Shown: positions 1 through 10,033 of the stretch, piece after piece | Layout of the letters: every line of letters starts with the position of its first letter | Numbering within the stretch: position 1 is the first letter of the stretch | Assembly: GCA_030180135.1 (NCBI GenBank) | Contig: CM058230.1 | Location: forward strand, 18,105,082 to 18,169,081 | Direction of reading: 5' to 3' | From: Orychophragmus violaceus | Taxonomy: Eukaryota; Streptophyta; Magnoliopsida; Brassicales; Brassicaceae | DNA: 64,000 nt | Position numbers and translations under genes: made by a program | Notes under the pieces: generated by a model | Database searches by the model: none | Told to the model about the DNA's origin: nothing | The model's input: only the letters and a program-made list of their open reading frames with translations

Positions 1-143
1 GTTTCATATCATTTTGGAACGATTATTTCATCACAGTTAAAATAATCTTGAAATAATAATTTCATTAAAACATAAAATAATGTTTTACAAGAACATATCA
101 AATAACTAAAATAAAGCTCACAAAACTCCCACTCAAATTTAGA

Positions 144-3100
144 TTACATTTCAATGTTTCTAATGCCTACAGCTTCAGTCAGTAACTCGAGCTTAGGCCT
201 TGGGAGTGGCTTTGTCAACGGATCAGCGACATTATCATCTGTCGGAACTCGGCTGATCTTGACTTCCTTTCTATTAATGATGTCACGTATCAAGTGATAT
301 CTTCTTTGAACATGCTTGGATTTCTGGTGTGATCTTGGTTCCTTTGCCTGAGCTATAGCACCATTGTTGTCACAAAACAGTGCCAGAGGCTCAGCCGCAT
401 CTGGTATCACACCTAGTTCCATAATGAACTTTCGTATCCAAACAGCTTCCTTCGCTGCTTCCGAGGCGGCGATATATTCAGCTTCTGTAGTGGAATCAGC
501 AACGGTGTCCTGCTTGGAGCTTCTCCAACTTACTGCACCGCCATTCAGACAAAAGACATAACCGGACTGTGACCGGAAATCATCTGTGTCTGTCTGGAAA
601 CTTGCGTCCGTGAATCCACTGACTTTAAGCACATCACTTCCACCGTACACTAAGAACTTATCCTTAGTATGTCTTAGATACTTCAAGATGTTCTTTACGG
701 CAATCCAATGGTTTTCACCTGGATTTGACTGGTATCTACTCGTCATGCTCAATGCATAAGCAACATCAGGACGAGTACAGATCATGGCATACATGACAGA
801 TCCTATTGCAGATGCATAAGGAATATTCTTCATGCGCTCAAGCTCAGCAGCCGACGTAGGGCTCTGCTTCTTGCTTAGCGTTGTGCCATGTACCATCGGC
901 GTGAAGCCCTTCTTGGAATCTTTCATGCTGAATCTTTGTAGGACTTTGTCAATGTATGAGTATTGACACAAGCCTATCAGCCTCTTAGGTCTATCCCGAT
1001 AGATCCTAATTCCAAGAACGTATGCGGCTTCACCCATGTCTTTCATGGAAAAACAACTTCCAAGCCAGTCCTTTACAGACTTCAGCATTGGAACGTCGTT
1101 TCCGAGAAGCAGTATGTCATCAACATACAGAATAAGAAAAACGATTTTGCTCCCACTAGTTTTCTTATACACGCATTGTTCTTCTTCGTTTCTGATGAAG
1201 TCAAATTGCTTGATCGCTTCATCAAAACGAAGATTCCAGCTCCTCGATGCTTGCTTCAATCCATAAATGGATTTATGAAGCTTGCATACTTTCCCAGCAT
1301 TCTTTGGATCTATGTAACCGTCAGGTTGCGTCATATACACATCCTCTTCCAGAATACCATTCAGGAAGGCGGTTTTCACGTCCATCTGCCAAATTTCATA
1401 ATCATGAAAAGCTGCAGTTGCTAGTAGAATCCGAATAGATTTCATCATAGCCACCGGTGAATAGGTTTCATCGTAGTCCACACCGTGAACTTGTCTGAAA
1501 CCTTTTGCCACCAACCTGGCTTTATAAATCTGGACATTTCCATCCACGTCAATCTTCTTCTTGAAGATCCATTTGCACTCGATGGCTTTTACACCAGCGG
1601 GTAAGTCAACCAACGAAAATACTTGGTTGACCGACATGGAGTCCATTTCGGAATCAGTGGCCTTGCGCCACTTAGAGGAATCTGGGCCCATCATGGCTTG
1701 ATTGAAGTTCGATGGTTCATCACCATCAATGATCAAAAGATCATGACAGTTAGTCACGAGGAATCCCTGATATCTCTCGGGTTCGTGACGGATCCTCCCG
1801 GATCTTCGAACTTCAGGTACTACAGGTTCAGGCTCTACAATTTCTTGTAGATCCTCCTGCTGCTCTTCCTCATTAGGTTGAGCAGTATCCTGTTCATCTT
1901 GAATTTCTTCAAGCAGTACCTTACTCCCACTGTCTTTCTTAGAGAGAAACTCTCTCTCAAGAAAGTTACAATCCCGGGCAACAAAGATCTTGTTCTCGGA
2001 ACGTAGGTAGAAGTAATAAGCCTTGGTTTCCCGTGGATAACCAATGAAGTAGCATTTATCAGATTTTGGTGTAAGCTTATCTGAGATTAATCTCTTAACA
2101 TAGGCTTCACAACCCCAAATTCTTAGATAAGACAGCACTGGAGCTTCTCCAGTCCATAATTCATATGGTGTCTTTGCTACTGCTTTTGATGGCGCTCTAT
2201 TTAGAGTGAACACTGCTGTTAGCAGAGCATATCCCCAAAGGGATATTGGAAGGTCTGTGTGACTCATCATAGATCGAACCATATCCAATAAGGTCCGATT
2301 TCTCCTCTCAGACACACCATTCCATTGAGGTGTTCCAGGAGGAGTGAGTTGGGACACGATCCCACACTCTCTTAGATGATCACTGAATTCCTGGCTTAAG
2401 TATTCTCCTCCTCGGTCGGACCGAAGAGCCTTAATGCTTTTGCCAAGTTGGTTCTGTACTTCATTTTGGAATTCTCTGAACTTCTCAAAAGATTCAGACT
2501 TATGTTTCATCAAATAAACATATCCATACCTACTGAAATCATCAGTGAAGGTAATGAAGTACTGATAGTTTCCTCTTGCATTAGTGGACATTGGGCCACA
2601 CACATCAGTGTGTATCAGGCCCAATAAGTCACTGGCCCTCTCGTTAGGTTTATTAAAGGGGGCCCGTGTCATTTTGCCCATCATGCAGGATTCGCATTTC
2701 TCACATGACTCAAAGTCAAATGAGCCAAGAAGTCCATTCGAATGGAGCCTCTTGATGCGTTTCTCGCTGATGTGCCCTAAACGACAATGCCATAGAAACG
2801 TTCGGTTTTCCTCATTAGGTTTAAACCGTTTTGTATTAATGTTATAAATTGGCGCGGATTGATCGAGTATGTAAAGCCCATTCGTAAGAGGGGCAGAACC
2901 ATAGAACAAATTGTTGCGATTGAAGGAACATAATTTATTCTTAACTGAAAAATCATAACCTTCCAAATCCAACAAAGAAATTGAAATAATATTTCTGCTT
3001 ATAGCAGGTACAAAATAACAATTATTAAGTTCTAAAATCAATCCCGAAGGTAAAGACAACAAGTATGTTCCTACAGCTAGTGCTGAAACTTTCGCTCCAT

Positions 3101-4121
3101 TCCCAACTCGTAGCTCTACTTGTCCTTGCTTCAGCCTTCTACTGTTGCTGAGTGCCTGCATATTAGTACAAATATGAGCCCCACAACCAGTATCCATGAC
3201 CCATGAGGTATTATCAGAAGTAGTTGTATTAACTTCTATAACAAAAATACCTGATGAAGAAGTCTCGAAAGTCTTCTTCTTTAATTCCTTTAGACCTTCC
3301 TGGAATTTCTTGCAATCTCTTCTCCAATGCCCCAGTTCTTTGCAGAACCTGCACATGTCAGTAGGCCCAGCCTTGGACTTGGGCTTGGGCTTTGGCGTGT
3401 CCTTGTCCGCGACTTGGACACCCTTGGCCTTTCCCTTATCCTTAGCAGAAGACTTCTTAAACCCCTTGCCCTTTTGTACCATAAGCACATTGGGGTCCTT
3501 GGCGGTTTTCTTCAAGTTGGGCTCTGCAGTCTTGAGCATTCCGTGAAGCTCAGGCAGTGTCTTACTCAAGCCATGCATGTTAAAGTTCAGAATGAACTGA
3601 TCATAGCTTGCAGGTAAAGACTGCAGAATGATGTCGCAGGCAAGTTCCTGGCTGATTGGGCAGTCGAGTTTGTGAAGATGATCGAGATAACCCATCATCT
3701 TCAACACATGAGGACTCACTGCCGCATTCGCAGCCAACTTACAGTCCAAGAGGTTCTTAACTGTCTGGAACCTCTCGGTCCTAGCCTGCTCCTGAAAAAG
3801 CGATTTCAGGCTTGCCATGATCTCGATTGGAGACAATACACTTTCGAACTGTTTTTGCAGCTCAGGAGTCATTGTCACCAACATCATGCAATAAACATCA
3901 TTTTCATCTGACGAATGCTTTTCCCAAGCATTGTGCAGAGTCCTGGCAGCATTGGCAAGAGGCCTCTCGGGGAGGGGATCTCGAAGGACGTAATCCTTCT
4001 TCTCCTGCTTGAGGACCAGCCTCAAGTTCCTTGACCATGTCAGGAAGTTCGTTCCAGTCAGCTTCTCCTTCTCGAGAACAGACCGGATCGAGAATGTGTT
4101 TTGAGTGCTTGTAGTAGTCAT
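144..4121 (-). CDS. Copia gag-pol polyprotein, intact, 1325 aa
   Basis: One uninterrupted frame from ATG to stop. Seen in order: a gag region (about aa 10-240); a CCHC zinc knuckle CRFCKELGHWRRDC near aa 257-270; an aspartic protease active site WVMDTGCGAH near aa 305; a GAG-pre-integrase motif LWHCRLGHIS; an integrase core from HTDVCGPM (about aa 505) through SDRGGEY to NGVSERRNR; reverse transcriptase with CKWIFKKK and the catalytic YVDDILLLG near aa 1000; RNase H with STTEAEYIAASEAAKEAVW; and a terminal ADPLTKPLP motif. In this family the polyprotein is cleaved by its own protease, reverse-transcribes the RNA in cytoplasmic particles and integrates the cDNA. Length and order are usual for plant Copia. 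Nothing catalytic looks missing, but activity needs a matching 3' LTR, which is outside the window. Confidence 0.95.
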   Translation of the reverse strand: MTTTSTQNTFSIRSVLEKEKLTGTNFLTWSRNLRLVLKQEKKDYVLRDPLPERPLANAARTLHNAWEKHSSDENDVYCMMLVTMTPELQKQFESVLSPIEIMASLKSLFQEQARTERFQTVKNLLDCKLAANAAVSPHVLKMMGYLDHLHKLDCPISQELACDIILQSLPASYDQFILNFNMHGLSKTLPELHGMLKTAEPNLKKTAKDPNVLMVQKGKGFKKSSAKDKGKAKGVQVADKDTPKPKPKSKAGPTDMCRFCKELGHWRRDCKKFQEGLKELKKKTFETSSSGIFVIEVNTTTSDNTSWVMDTGCGAHICTNMQALSNSRRLKQGQVELRVGNGAKVSALAVGTYLLSLPSGLILELNNCYFVPAISRNIISISLLDLEGYDFSVKNKLCSFNRNNLFYGSAPLTNGLYILDQSAPIYNINTKRFKPNEENRTFLWHCRLGHISEKRIKRLHSNGLLGSFDFESCEKCESCMMGKMTRAPFNKPNERASDLLGLIHTDVCGPMSTNARGNYQYFITFTDDFSRYGYVYLMKHKSESFEKFREFQNEVQNQLGKSIKALRSDRGGEYLSQEFSDHLRECGIVSQLTPPGTPQWNGVSERRNRTLLDMVRSMMSHTDLPISLWGYALLTAVFTLNRAPSKAVAKTPYELWTGEAPVLSYLRIWGCEAYVKRLISDKLTPKSDKCYFIGYPRETKAYYFYLRSENKIFVARDCNFLEREFLSKKDSGSKVLLEEIQDEQDTAQPNEEEQQEDLQEIVEPEPVVPEVRRSGRIRHEPERYQGFLVTNCHDLLIIDGDEPSNFNQAMMGPDSSKWRKATDSEMDSMSVNQVFSLVDLPAGVKAIECKWIFKKKIDVDGNVQIYKARLVAKGFRQVHGVDYDETYSPVAMMKSIRILLATAAFHDYEIWQMDVKTAFLNGILEEDVYMTQPDGYIDPKNAGKVCKLHKSIYGLKQASRSWNLRFDEAIKQFDFIRNEEEQCVYKKTSGSKIVFLILYVDDILLLGNDVPMLKSVKDWLGSCFSMKDMGEAAYVLGIRIYRDRPKRLIGLCQYSYIDKVLQRFSMKDSKKGFTPMVHGTTLSKKQSPTSAAELERMKNIPYASAIGSVMYAMICTRPDVAYALSMTSRYQSNPGENHWIAVKNILKYLRHTKDKFLVYGGSDVLKVSGFTDASFQTDTDDFRSQSGYVFCLNGGAVSWRSSKQDTVADSTTEAEYIAASEAAKEAVWIRKFIMELGVIPDAAEPLALFCDNNGAIAQAKEPRSHQKSKHVQRRYHLIRDIINRKEVKISRVPTDDNVADPLTKPLPRPKLELLTEAVGIRNIEM

Positions 4122-5830
4122 ATCTGAAATATATAAATAAAAAGGTTATTAGTTATATGTTCATAATGATTAATCTCGTATTAAAGTATAATATGATTAA
4201 TCATGCATTATATTCAATAACATAAGTTACCCTCAATAGAATATAATGATTCCAAGATCCACATATAACTAAGATCAAAGTGGGCCACTGGCCGTCACCC
4301 AACCTTAGCTTATATCGGTAAGCCCTATATCGGCTAATTATATCCGTGATATAACTCTTGGTTGTGAATCTGGGCCCGAGGCCCAATCCACTCTGATGTC
4401 TCAAGGCCCGGGACTCCCGATGGCCTAGTCAAGAAAACCGGACTATACAGTCATGTAATCATTAATGTCTGGGACTCCCAATGACATTTATGAATCACAA
4501 ACCGTCTTACCCACGCAAAAGCAGACATCCTCACACTGTAAGGCCATGAATGCAATTGAATGGGCTTTGACAGTTGACATAGCCTGGACAAGACATCCAA
4601 CGCTTGATATTATTTGAGGTTCGTAGGTTTATTAAAATCATTCCCAAAATAGAAGATTACTATTTCGGGAAACTTTCTATTTATGGAAACCTACTATTTT
4701 TGGAAACTTTCTAAAATTGGAAACTTTCTAAAACCGGAAACTTTCTAACTTTAGAAATTTCTTTAAAATCCAAAACCCGCAAATTCAGAAAATTCTATTT
4801 AAAGAAACTTTCTAATTATAAAATTTCGGAAACTTTAATTTAAAAACGACTTTATAATTTTATAAAATAGATTTTAAATTAGTCTGAAGAAAGACTCAAT
4901 TAACTGGCCCAATTGTTTTAACTTCTTGGCCCGAGGCCCAAGAATTGGTCCATGTCCAAGACATGACCCAATTGTCCAATTAATTGACATAACCGGTCTG
5001 GTTCATTAAAACTGGTCTAACCAAGTTTTAATTACTACGATGACCACAATTGTCAACCGGTTATTTACTAAACCGGAATTTCTCAATTTATTTGGTCCAA
5101 CCAAATCAAATTAGAAATTCCTGGTTTAGGCACTAAATCCAATATTTCTTTCGACATTGGATTTCTTATCCCGGTTTAACCAGATTTAATAAAATTATTA
5201 AAATCTGTTTATTAAACCAGAATGATGATTTTAATAAAGTTTTAAACCGAACCAGCTAACCGAAATCGAACCGGCCCAATTACATCCAAAACCCTAACCG
5301 GTCGAGCAAGAGCCGTCCAGCCGTAAGCCGCATGCTCGATTCGTGATCGAGACGCTCGGATTGCCGGACGGGACGCTTGCGAGTGATCGGGACGGTATGG
5401 TTCAGCCGGGACGATCGCCGAGACGCTACGGGACAGTCGGGTCGCTACTCGGCCTCGATCACGCGGGACAGCCGGGACGAGCAAGCCGCGATCGTCCATG
5501 CCAAGCTTCACGATCGGGACGATCGTGCAAGCTGCAACCGTGATCGGGATGCTCGGGCCGATCACCTCCAACGATCGCCAAGCGATCGGGATCGATCCAT
5601 CCGGCCGGCCAACATCTCGGCCATGCGATCCAATCGGCCAAGCCGATCGGATTTCACTCGGCCGATCACAAACCTGAGTCATATAGCTCAGTTTGCGATC
5701 TGAATTAGTGTGTTTAGAGTTTAATTTAGTTTCTTAACTGTTTTATCTTATCAGTAATTGATTCAAAAACAATTCTAAACAGATTAAACAACCTAAACAT
5801 GAATCTAAAACAAGAAACCTAAGAACCAAT
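4122..5830 (-). other. Untranslated leader of the Copia element
   Basis: About 1.7 kb between the primer-binding site and the gag start, unusually long for Copia. The part next to gag is AT-rich and includes a run of GGAAACTTTCTAAAA-type repeats at about 4670-4800. The distal part (about 5290-5700) is strikingly GC-rich and full of CGATC/GGGAC words. Frames of 100-146 codons exist on both strands in the GC-rich part, but they resemble no known domain and are probably chance products of low stop-codon density. Confidence 0.6.
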
Positions 5831-5843
5831 GGCTCTGATACCA
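5831..5843 (-). other. Primer-binding site, initiator tRNA-Met type
   Basis: The plus strand reads GGCTCTGATACCA, equal to the last ten bases of the initiator tRNA encoded at 9817-9888 followed by the added CCA. The element's sense strand therefore carries the exact complement, TGGTATCAGAGCC, one base from the LTR end, as expected for Copia first-strand priming. Confidence 0.92.
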
Positions 5844-5844
5844 C

Positions 5845-6419
5845 TGTAGGATTGTTCGGTTGATCCTGATTCAATTCTCATATTGATATCAACCTAAACA
5901 TGCATCAGATCTAGGTGTTCTTATTTAGAAACATTATGATCTCACCTTTTACCTGTTTGTTGCAGCGGAATTGATGAACAGGTCAGAGATCAGGGAGATT
6001 CACCAAGGGATGAATCCTCCAAAGGCTCACACACGCAATCACAGGAAACTGGCTGCTAGACCGAGCTGAGGGAGGCGCCAGAGAGAGAGAGTTTTCGCGG
6101 CTGAGTGTTAGGGTTAGGGAGAAGAGACTTGGCTTTTAGTCATTAAAAGCCTTCTCTTTCCCTTTTGGGCTTTTGGGCCCAATCTGATTAAATCCCATTT
6201 AATCAGACCCATTCATCTCTCTCTTAGTACGACAAATGCCTAGCACTTTTGTCGTACTTCTGCTATGCCGTTCCAACATTATTTCCTGCTAGCTTAAGCG
6301 TGTGACCCATATGGGATCATACAATAAAGGCAATAAGTCCAAGACTTATAGATCATGAGCGGACTCTAGCAAGCCATCATGACCCCCAGTATTGTATGAC
6401 TTATGTCTGATCACTGACA
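5845..6419 (-). repeat. 5' LTR of the left Copia element
   Basis: On the sense strand the LTR would begin TGTCAGTGATC at 6419 and end CAATCCTACA at 5845, giving TG...CA ends next to the primer-binding site. The outer boundary is inferred because the partner LTR is not in the window. A second TG (TGTTGGAACG, outer end at 6278) would give a 434-bp LTR instead. I prefer 6419 because an F-box reading frame runs up to exactly that base and then continues with only two codons and a stop taken from the LTR. Confidence 0.6.
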
Positions 6420-6887
6420 TACTCTTACGTTATAGAGACAGTACAGAGATTGCTGGACACAATTCCAACAGCAGATGGATCGCCGGATGACTTCGTAGCA
6501 ATACGTTGCGGGTTTGATTCCAGCAACAGCGCAGTTTTTGAGGCGGACAAGCGCGTCAGCTCGCTCTTCTGCGGCAACTCCTTCTGTGTCCATAAAATCC
6601 GATATGGCTTTTTGAAAGACCGCTGATGGATTGTTGGCAAGTAGACATGCATGTTGCAAGCGATGATAACCAAGAAAGTTGTGACTCGTTCCTATAAGAT
6701 CAATCTGGGACAGGGTATCCACGTGGTCGGAATCATCTCGGAGGGTTTTGCACATTGCCTTCGTTACGTAGTACTCGCGAACGACTTCTCTAGCGTTTCT
6801 GACCAAAATCGATCTCCGAATTTCATCAGGAAGATCGAGGAAGGTGGGAAGACAAGGGGCGAAATTATCGTTCTCTTCTATATTCAT
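6411..6887 (-). pseudogene. F-box protein gene, 3' end cut by the Copia LTR
   Basis: Frame of 158 codons starting MNIEENDNF. Residues about 17-60 (FLDLPDEIRRSILVRN and on) look like an F-box, the SKP1-binding module of SCF ubiquitin ligases. The following stretch, with LQHACLLANNPSAVFQKA, resembles the Brassicaceae F-box family of At2g35280/At1g67623 type, where helical repeats follow the box. The last three codons (Cys, Gln, stop) lie inside the LTR that begins at 6419, so the original C-terminus is lost. Relatives are, as I recall, longer. Whether the truncated product is expressed is unknown. Confidence 0.6.
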
Positions 6888-7559
6888 CCCTAGTTAGAGA
6901 TATAAGATTGGCATCCGTTATATTTATAGATGATTTTAGGACGAAACGGTTCATATTCCTAGAACGATGGATAGTTAAAAGGTGAAAAATACATTAATTG
7001 TGTACAGGCTCGTGGATAGTTATAAATAAATCGAGAAAACATAGACGGATGCATTGTTGAAATTGGATTCTAAATCTTAGAAAACAATTTCGACATGAGA
7101 TATAACCAAACACGAGAAGAACCACCTGCCTTGATTCGACACATTGGAGAACCATCTGTCTTAATTAAGCAAACCAGAGAACCACCTGTTATATGATGAA
7201 GATGATTGAAGATGATTATATATGATTGAAGATGATTAATTAAGCAAACCAGAGAACCACCTGTCTTAATTAAGCAAACCAGAGAACCACCTGCTTCAAT
7301 CATCTTCATCATAAGCAATCCCGTGATTGTAACAGGTTTCTTCAATCATCTTCATCATTCTAATAACTTCAAGCCGGATCCACAAAGCAACATGTTGAGT
7401 TTGCGGACTAACGACCACCCAATCGATTATTCGTTCCAGCCAAAACAGTTTGCTTGCTTCGTCGTTGATCCCGAGATGGCTAACAATTCCTCCCATCTTT
7501 GATTCAGCTCAACAATTCTCTTATCCTCATCGACGACTATTCATCTTAAACGATTCGCG
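6888..7559. repeat. Intergenic DNA with short tandem repeats and possible gene debris
   Basis: Between about 7130 and 7290 a unit of roughly 27 bp containing TTAATTAAGCAAACCAGAG and AACCACCTG recurs at least three times, along with repeats of GATTGAAGATGATT. On the minus strand between 7540 and 7300 there are two overlapping protein-like frames of about 35 and 66 codons. I recognise no family in either, and they may be remnants of a gene. Confidence 0.45.
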
Positions 7560-8660
7560 GCCGAATTCAATCGAACACAAAAGGTTGCAAAACAGGAAGA
7601 AAACTAATGTTGAGTTCATTTAGTAATCCGAACTAGATTAATATAACAGTTAAAACCAGTGTTGAGTTCATTTAGTTTTGATTCAACCATCCCAAGTTAA
7701 ATTGTACATTTAGTTGGATTACATAGTTTGATTGCTTGGGGGCTTTTTTGTCTTTTTACATGCCAAAATCACTCAAAAAGATACAACAATGCAAACTCTT
7801 TTAAGAACATATGAGATTGCAAGGAAAAGTTAACAAAGATATAGTAGGTGCAATTCACCCCTCGTTACATCGTACTCCCGTTTTCCTTTTGCCAACTTGT
7901 ATTTTTTTATTTTGTAAAAAAATAATATAACTATTAACTAATACCATCGATCAAGAAGGTTGTTCCGGTTACCAATGTGTCTCTTCCAGAGATATAGTAA
8001 CATGTTCTCATGTTCTCGTCTATGTAAGAGAAATAAGAAAAGCTTTCACATGCTATCTTTGTCAACTTTAGTACTATCTATTAAACCAATATCAACCATT
8101 ACTAATTGGACTTTTGGATTATTCCAGGCTAATTAGCCACATGGCCATGAAAAATGTGTTCAGTCAAAATTGAGATTGATCAATATAAATAACACATACA
8201 GTTAATACCAAATATGTTATAATTTATGGACAAACGAACTAGATGACGACGCAACGTTAACAGGGTTTGATATCAAGTCGAAAATATATATTTTTCTCTC
8301 TCGACGCTTAAATGTACATTGACATGGAAAATAGCGTATCATCTAGAATTCCTTTATAGCCGGACATGATAAACATACCAGTCAACATATTTCCCCTTGG
8401 AAGCCAACCTCCTCAATCGTGCCATTTATTGTAAATTGATAGTTGTTGCTTCCCTTATCTCATTCTCTAATTTGCAAAGTCAAAACAAAAATTAATTGGG
8501 ATGGATCATGTTCTTATAATATCTTCTTTTGTGACATGTGGTTAGCTAGAGCAAACGAAAATTTCCCCATTGATTTAAACGTCGGCCGTCTAGGTGTTAA
8601 GTGCTCGCCTATCCTAGGTACATAAGCACCCAAGTAGCTAAAACAGGACGTTTTTCTAAT
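7560..8660. other. Intergenic DNA, no gene seen, with one dispersed-element terminus
   Basis: AT-rich sequence with no convincing coding frame. Bases about 7770-7865 match, with divergence, the right end of the inverted-repeat element at 42356-44322: AAAAAGATACAA blocks, then a GCAATT(G/C)ACCCC ending. This suggests an old copy or solo end of the same family. Confidence 0.4.
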
Positions 8661-8664
8661 AAAA

Positions 8665-9165
8665 AAGGGCAAATCGCATTAATAGCACAAAAAATATGAC
8701 TTGTCAAAAATATAGCACCAAAGAAGAAAAATCATAAAAATAGCACAAAAACATGTTTTGTCATTAAATTAGCCCTAACCCTAAATCTTAAATACTAAAC
8801 CCTAAACCGTAAATACTAAACCCTAACCTTGAATAATAAACCCTAAACCCTAAATACTAAACCCTATAATAAACCATAAACCCTAAATAATTAACCCTAA
8901 ACCCTAAATTATATAATGCTATAAAAGTCTTTATAATTAAAATAATGCTAAAAATATGAATTATTTTCCTTGATGCTATATTTATGATAAAATATGTTTT
9001 TTGTGCCATTTTATGACTTTTCTCATAAAAAAATGATCTTGTTTGTTTCAGTATTGGTTTATTTTATTTATATATTTATGATAAAGTATGTTTTTTGTGC
9101 CATTTTTGACTTTTCTCATAAAAAATGATCTTGTTTGTTTCAGTATTGGTTTATTTTATTTATAG
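8665..9165. repeat. Foldback-like repeat with degenerate telomere-type CCCTAAA array
   Basis: About 150 bp (8768-8920) consist of CCCTAAA/CCCTAA words spaced by ATACTAAA-type sequence. The left flank (ATAGCACAAAAAATATGAC) and right flank (ATATGTTTTTTGTGCCATT) are imperfect inverted repeats, so the array sits inside a small foldback element. The right flank is itself directly duplicated at about 8980-9075 and 9068-9165, each copy ending in TCAGTATTGGTTTATTTTAT. No coding capacity. Confidence 0.55.
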
Positions 9166-9789
9166 GAAAATAATAGATATGTAGTATATCATATTTTAAA
9201 ATTTGTATGAACTAAATATATTAAAAATATTGCTGACAACAAATTCTCTTATTAGTTTGTGATTTATTGGGTATGCGTTAAATGAGTACATCATTAGTGA
9301 CTAATAGAGCATTTTAATATTGGATTTCTGTAAAAAAAACACCAATTGGTAGTGATATAACCACAGTAATATATGACTGTGGCTAAGTCGGGACCAGTTG
9401 TTAGAAACAATATATATGAATAATAAATTGTATTTTTGGGTAGCTAACCAAATAACCAATTCTCAACTAAGTTCACCTACCTACAACACAATCCAATCCA
9501 TTAATTCTTCTTTAAATATGATTTGAGTTTTTAGTTTCTCGCATTTTCTTTAGATATATTTTTTTAATTCTAAATGTAACATACCAATGTTGTATTCTTT
9601 TTAATCTTTAGAAAACATAAAGACATAAACATTTGATAATTTTTGAAGTTTACAAAAATTTTATTTTGAAGAATGAAAATGAGCATTTTAGATTATAAGT
9701 TCTGACTTTACTGTGAACCATGAAAGAAGCAAAACTGGAGTCTTGCAACATTTTCTTAATCAAGTTCAGTTTGGTATATTTGTTCATTG
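9166..9789. other. AT-rich intergenic DNA
   Basis: No coding frame, repeat family or RNA gene recognised. The right end merges into the upstream region of the tRNA gene. Confidence 0.6.
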
Positions 9790-9799
9790 TATAAATAAG
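9790..9799 (+). promoter_or_regulatory. TATA-like element upstream of the tRNA gene
   Basis: TATAAATAAG lies 27 bp upstream of the mature tRNA start and is followed by CAA motifs at about 9802-9816. Plant pol III tRNA genes often carry this pairing of an upstream TATA-like box and CAA start motifs. Confidence 0.5.
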
Positions 9800-9816
9800 T
9801 AAACAATCAGCAAACA

Positions 9817-9888
9817 ATCAGAGTGGCGCAGCGGAAGCGTGGTGGGCCCATAACCCACAGGTCCCAGGATCGAAACCTGGCTCTGATA
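9817..9888 (+). tRNA. Initiator tRNA-Met (CAT)
   Basis: A 72-bp gene without intron that folds as a complete cloverleaf. The acceptor arms ATCAGAG and CTCTGAT pair fully, the anticodon CAT is at 9849-9851, and the T arm contains GATCGAAAC. Initiator hallmarks are the A1:U72 pair and three consecutive G:C pairs below the anticodon loop. Internal pol III boxes are A (TGGCGCAGCGG, 9824-9834) and B (GGATCGAAACC, 9867-9877), and a T-run terminator begins at 9891. It delivers methionine to the start codon. It is also the primer for Copia and Cassandra reverse transcription, and its 3' end matches several primer-binding sites in this window. Confidence 0.97.
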
Positions 9889-9921
9889 CATTTTTGATTT
9901 TTCCGATGATTGTCATCAGCC

Positions 9922-10020
9922 TATCTTGGGTCTTAGTTGGGCTGACTTAGTAAGCCTAATACGTTATGATTTTTGCTTGGGTCTTAGTTGGGCCGACATA
10001 GTGAGCCTAATACGATTTTG
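9922..10020 (+). repeat. Tandem duplication of a ~52-bp unit
   Basis: The words CTTGGGTCTTAGTTGGGC, TGAGCCTAATACG or TAAGCCTAATACG and a T-rich tail occur twice in direct order with a few differences. It lies directly between the tRNA gene and the Helitron start. The function is unknown. Confidence 0.7.
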
Positions 10021-10033
10021 GTCCAGAGGATTA

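Larger units (their letters stand above)
1..6419 (-). mobile_element. Ty1/Copia LTR retrotransposon, left end outside the window
   Basis: Minus-strand Copia element. Reading right to left it has a 5' LTR (5845-6419), a primer-binding site (5831-5843), a leader of about 1.7 kb, one long gag-pol frame (4121-144) and at least 143 bp of 3' untranslated DNA running off the window. The 3' LTR is not seen, so LTR identity and the target duplication cannot be checked. The order protease, integrase, reverse transcriptase, RNase H defines Copia. The frame has no internal stop, which suggests a fairly recent insertion. Confidence 0.88.

Noticed and set aside
364..3911. Frames of 60-150 codons opposite the left Copia gag-pol
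   Set aside because: They are antisense to an intact polyprotein with clear catalytic motifs.
5242..5703. Overlapping frames of 60-146 codons on both strands in the GC-rich leader
   Set aside because: GC-rich low-stop sequence gives open frames in several phases at once; Arg/Asp/Ser-rich products follow the CGATC repeats and match no domain.
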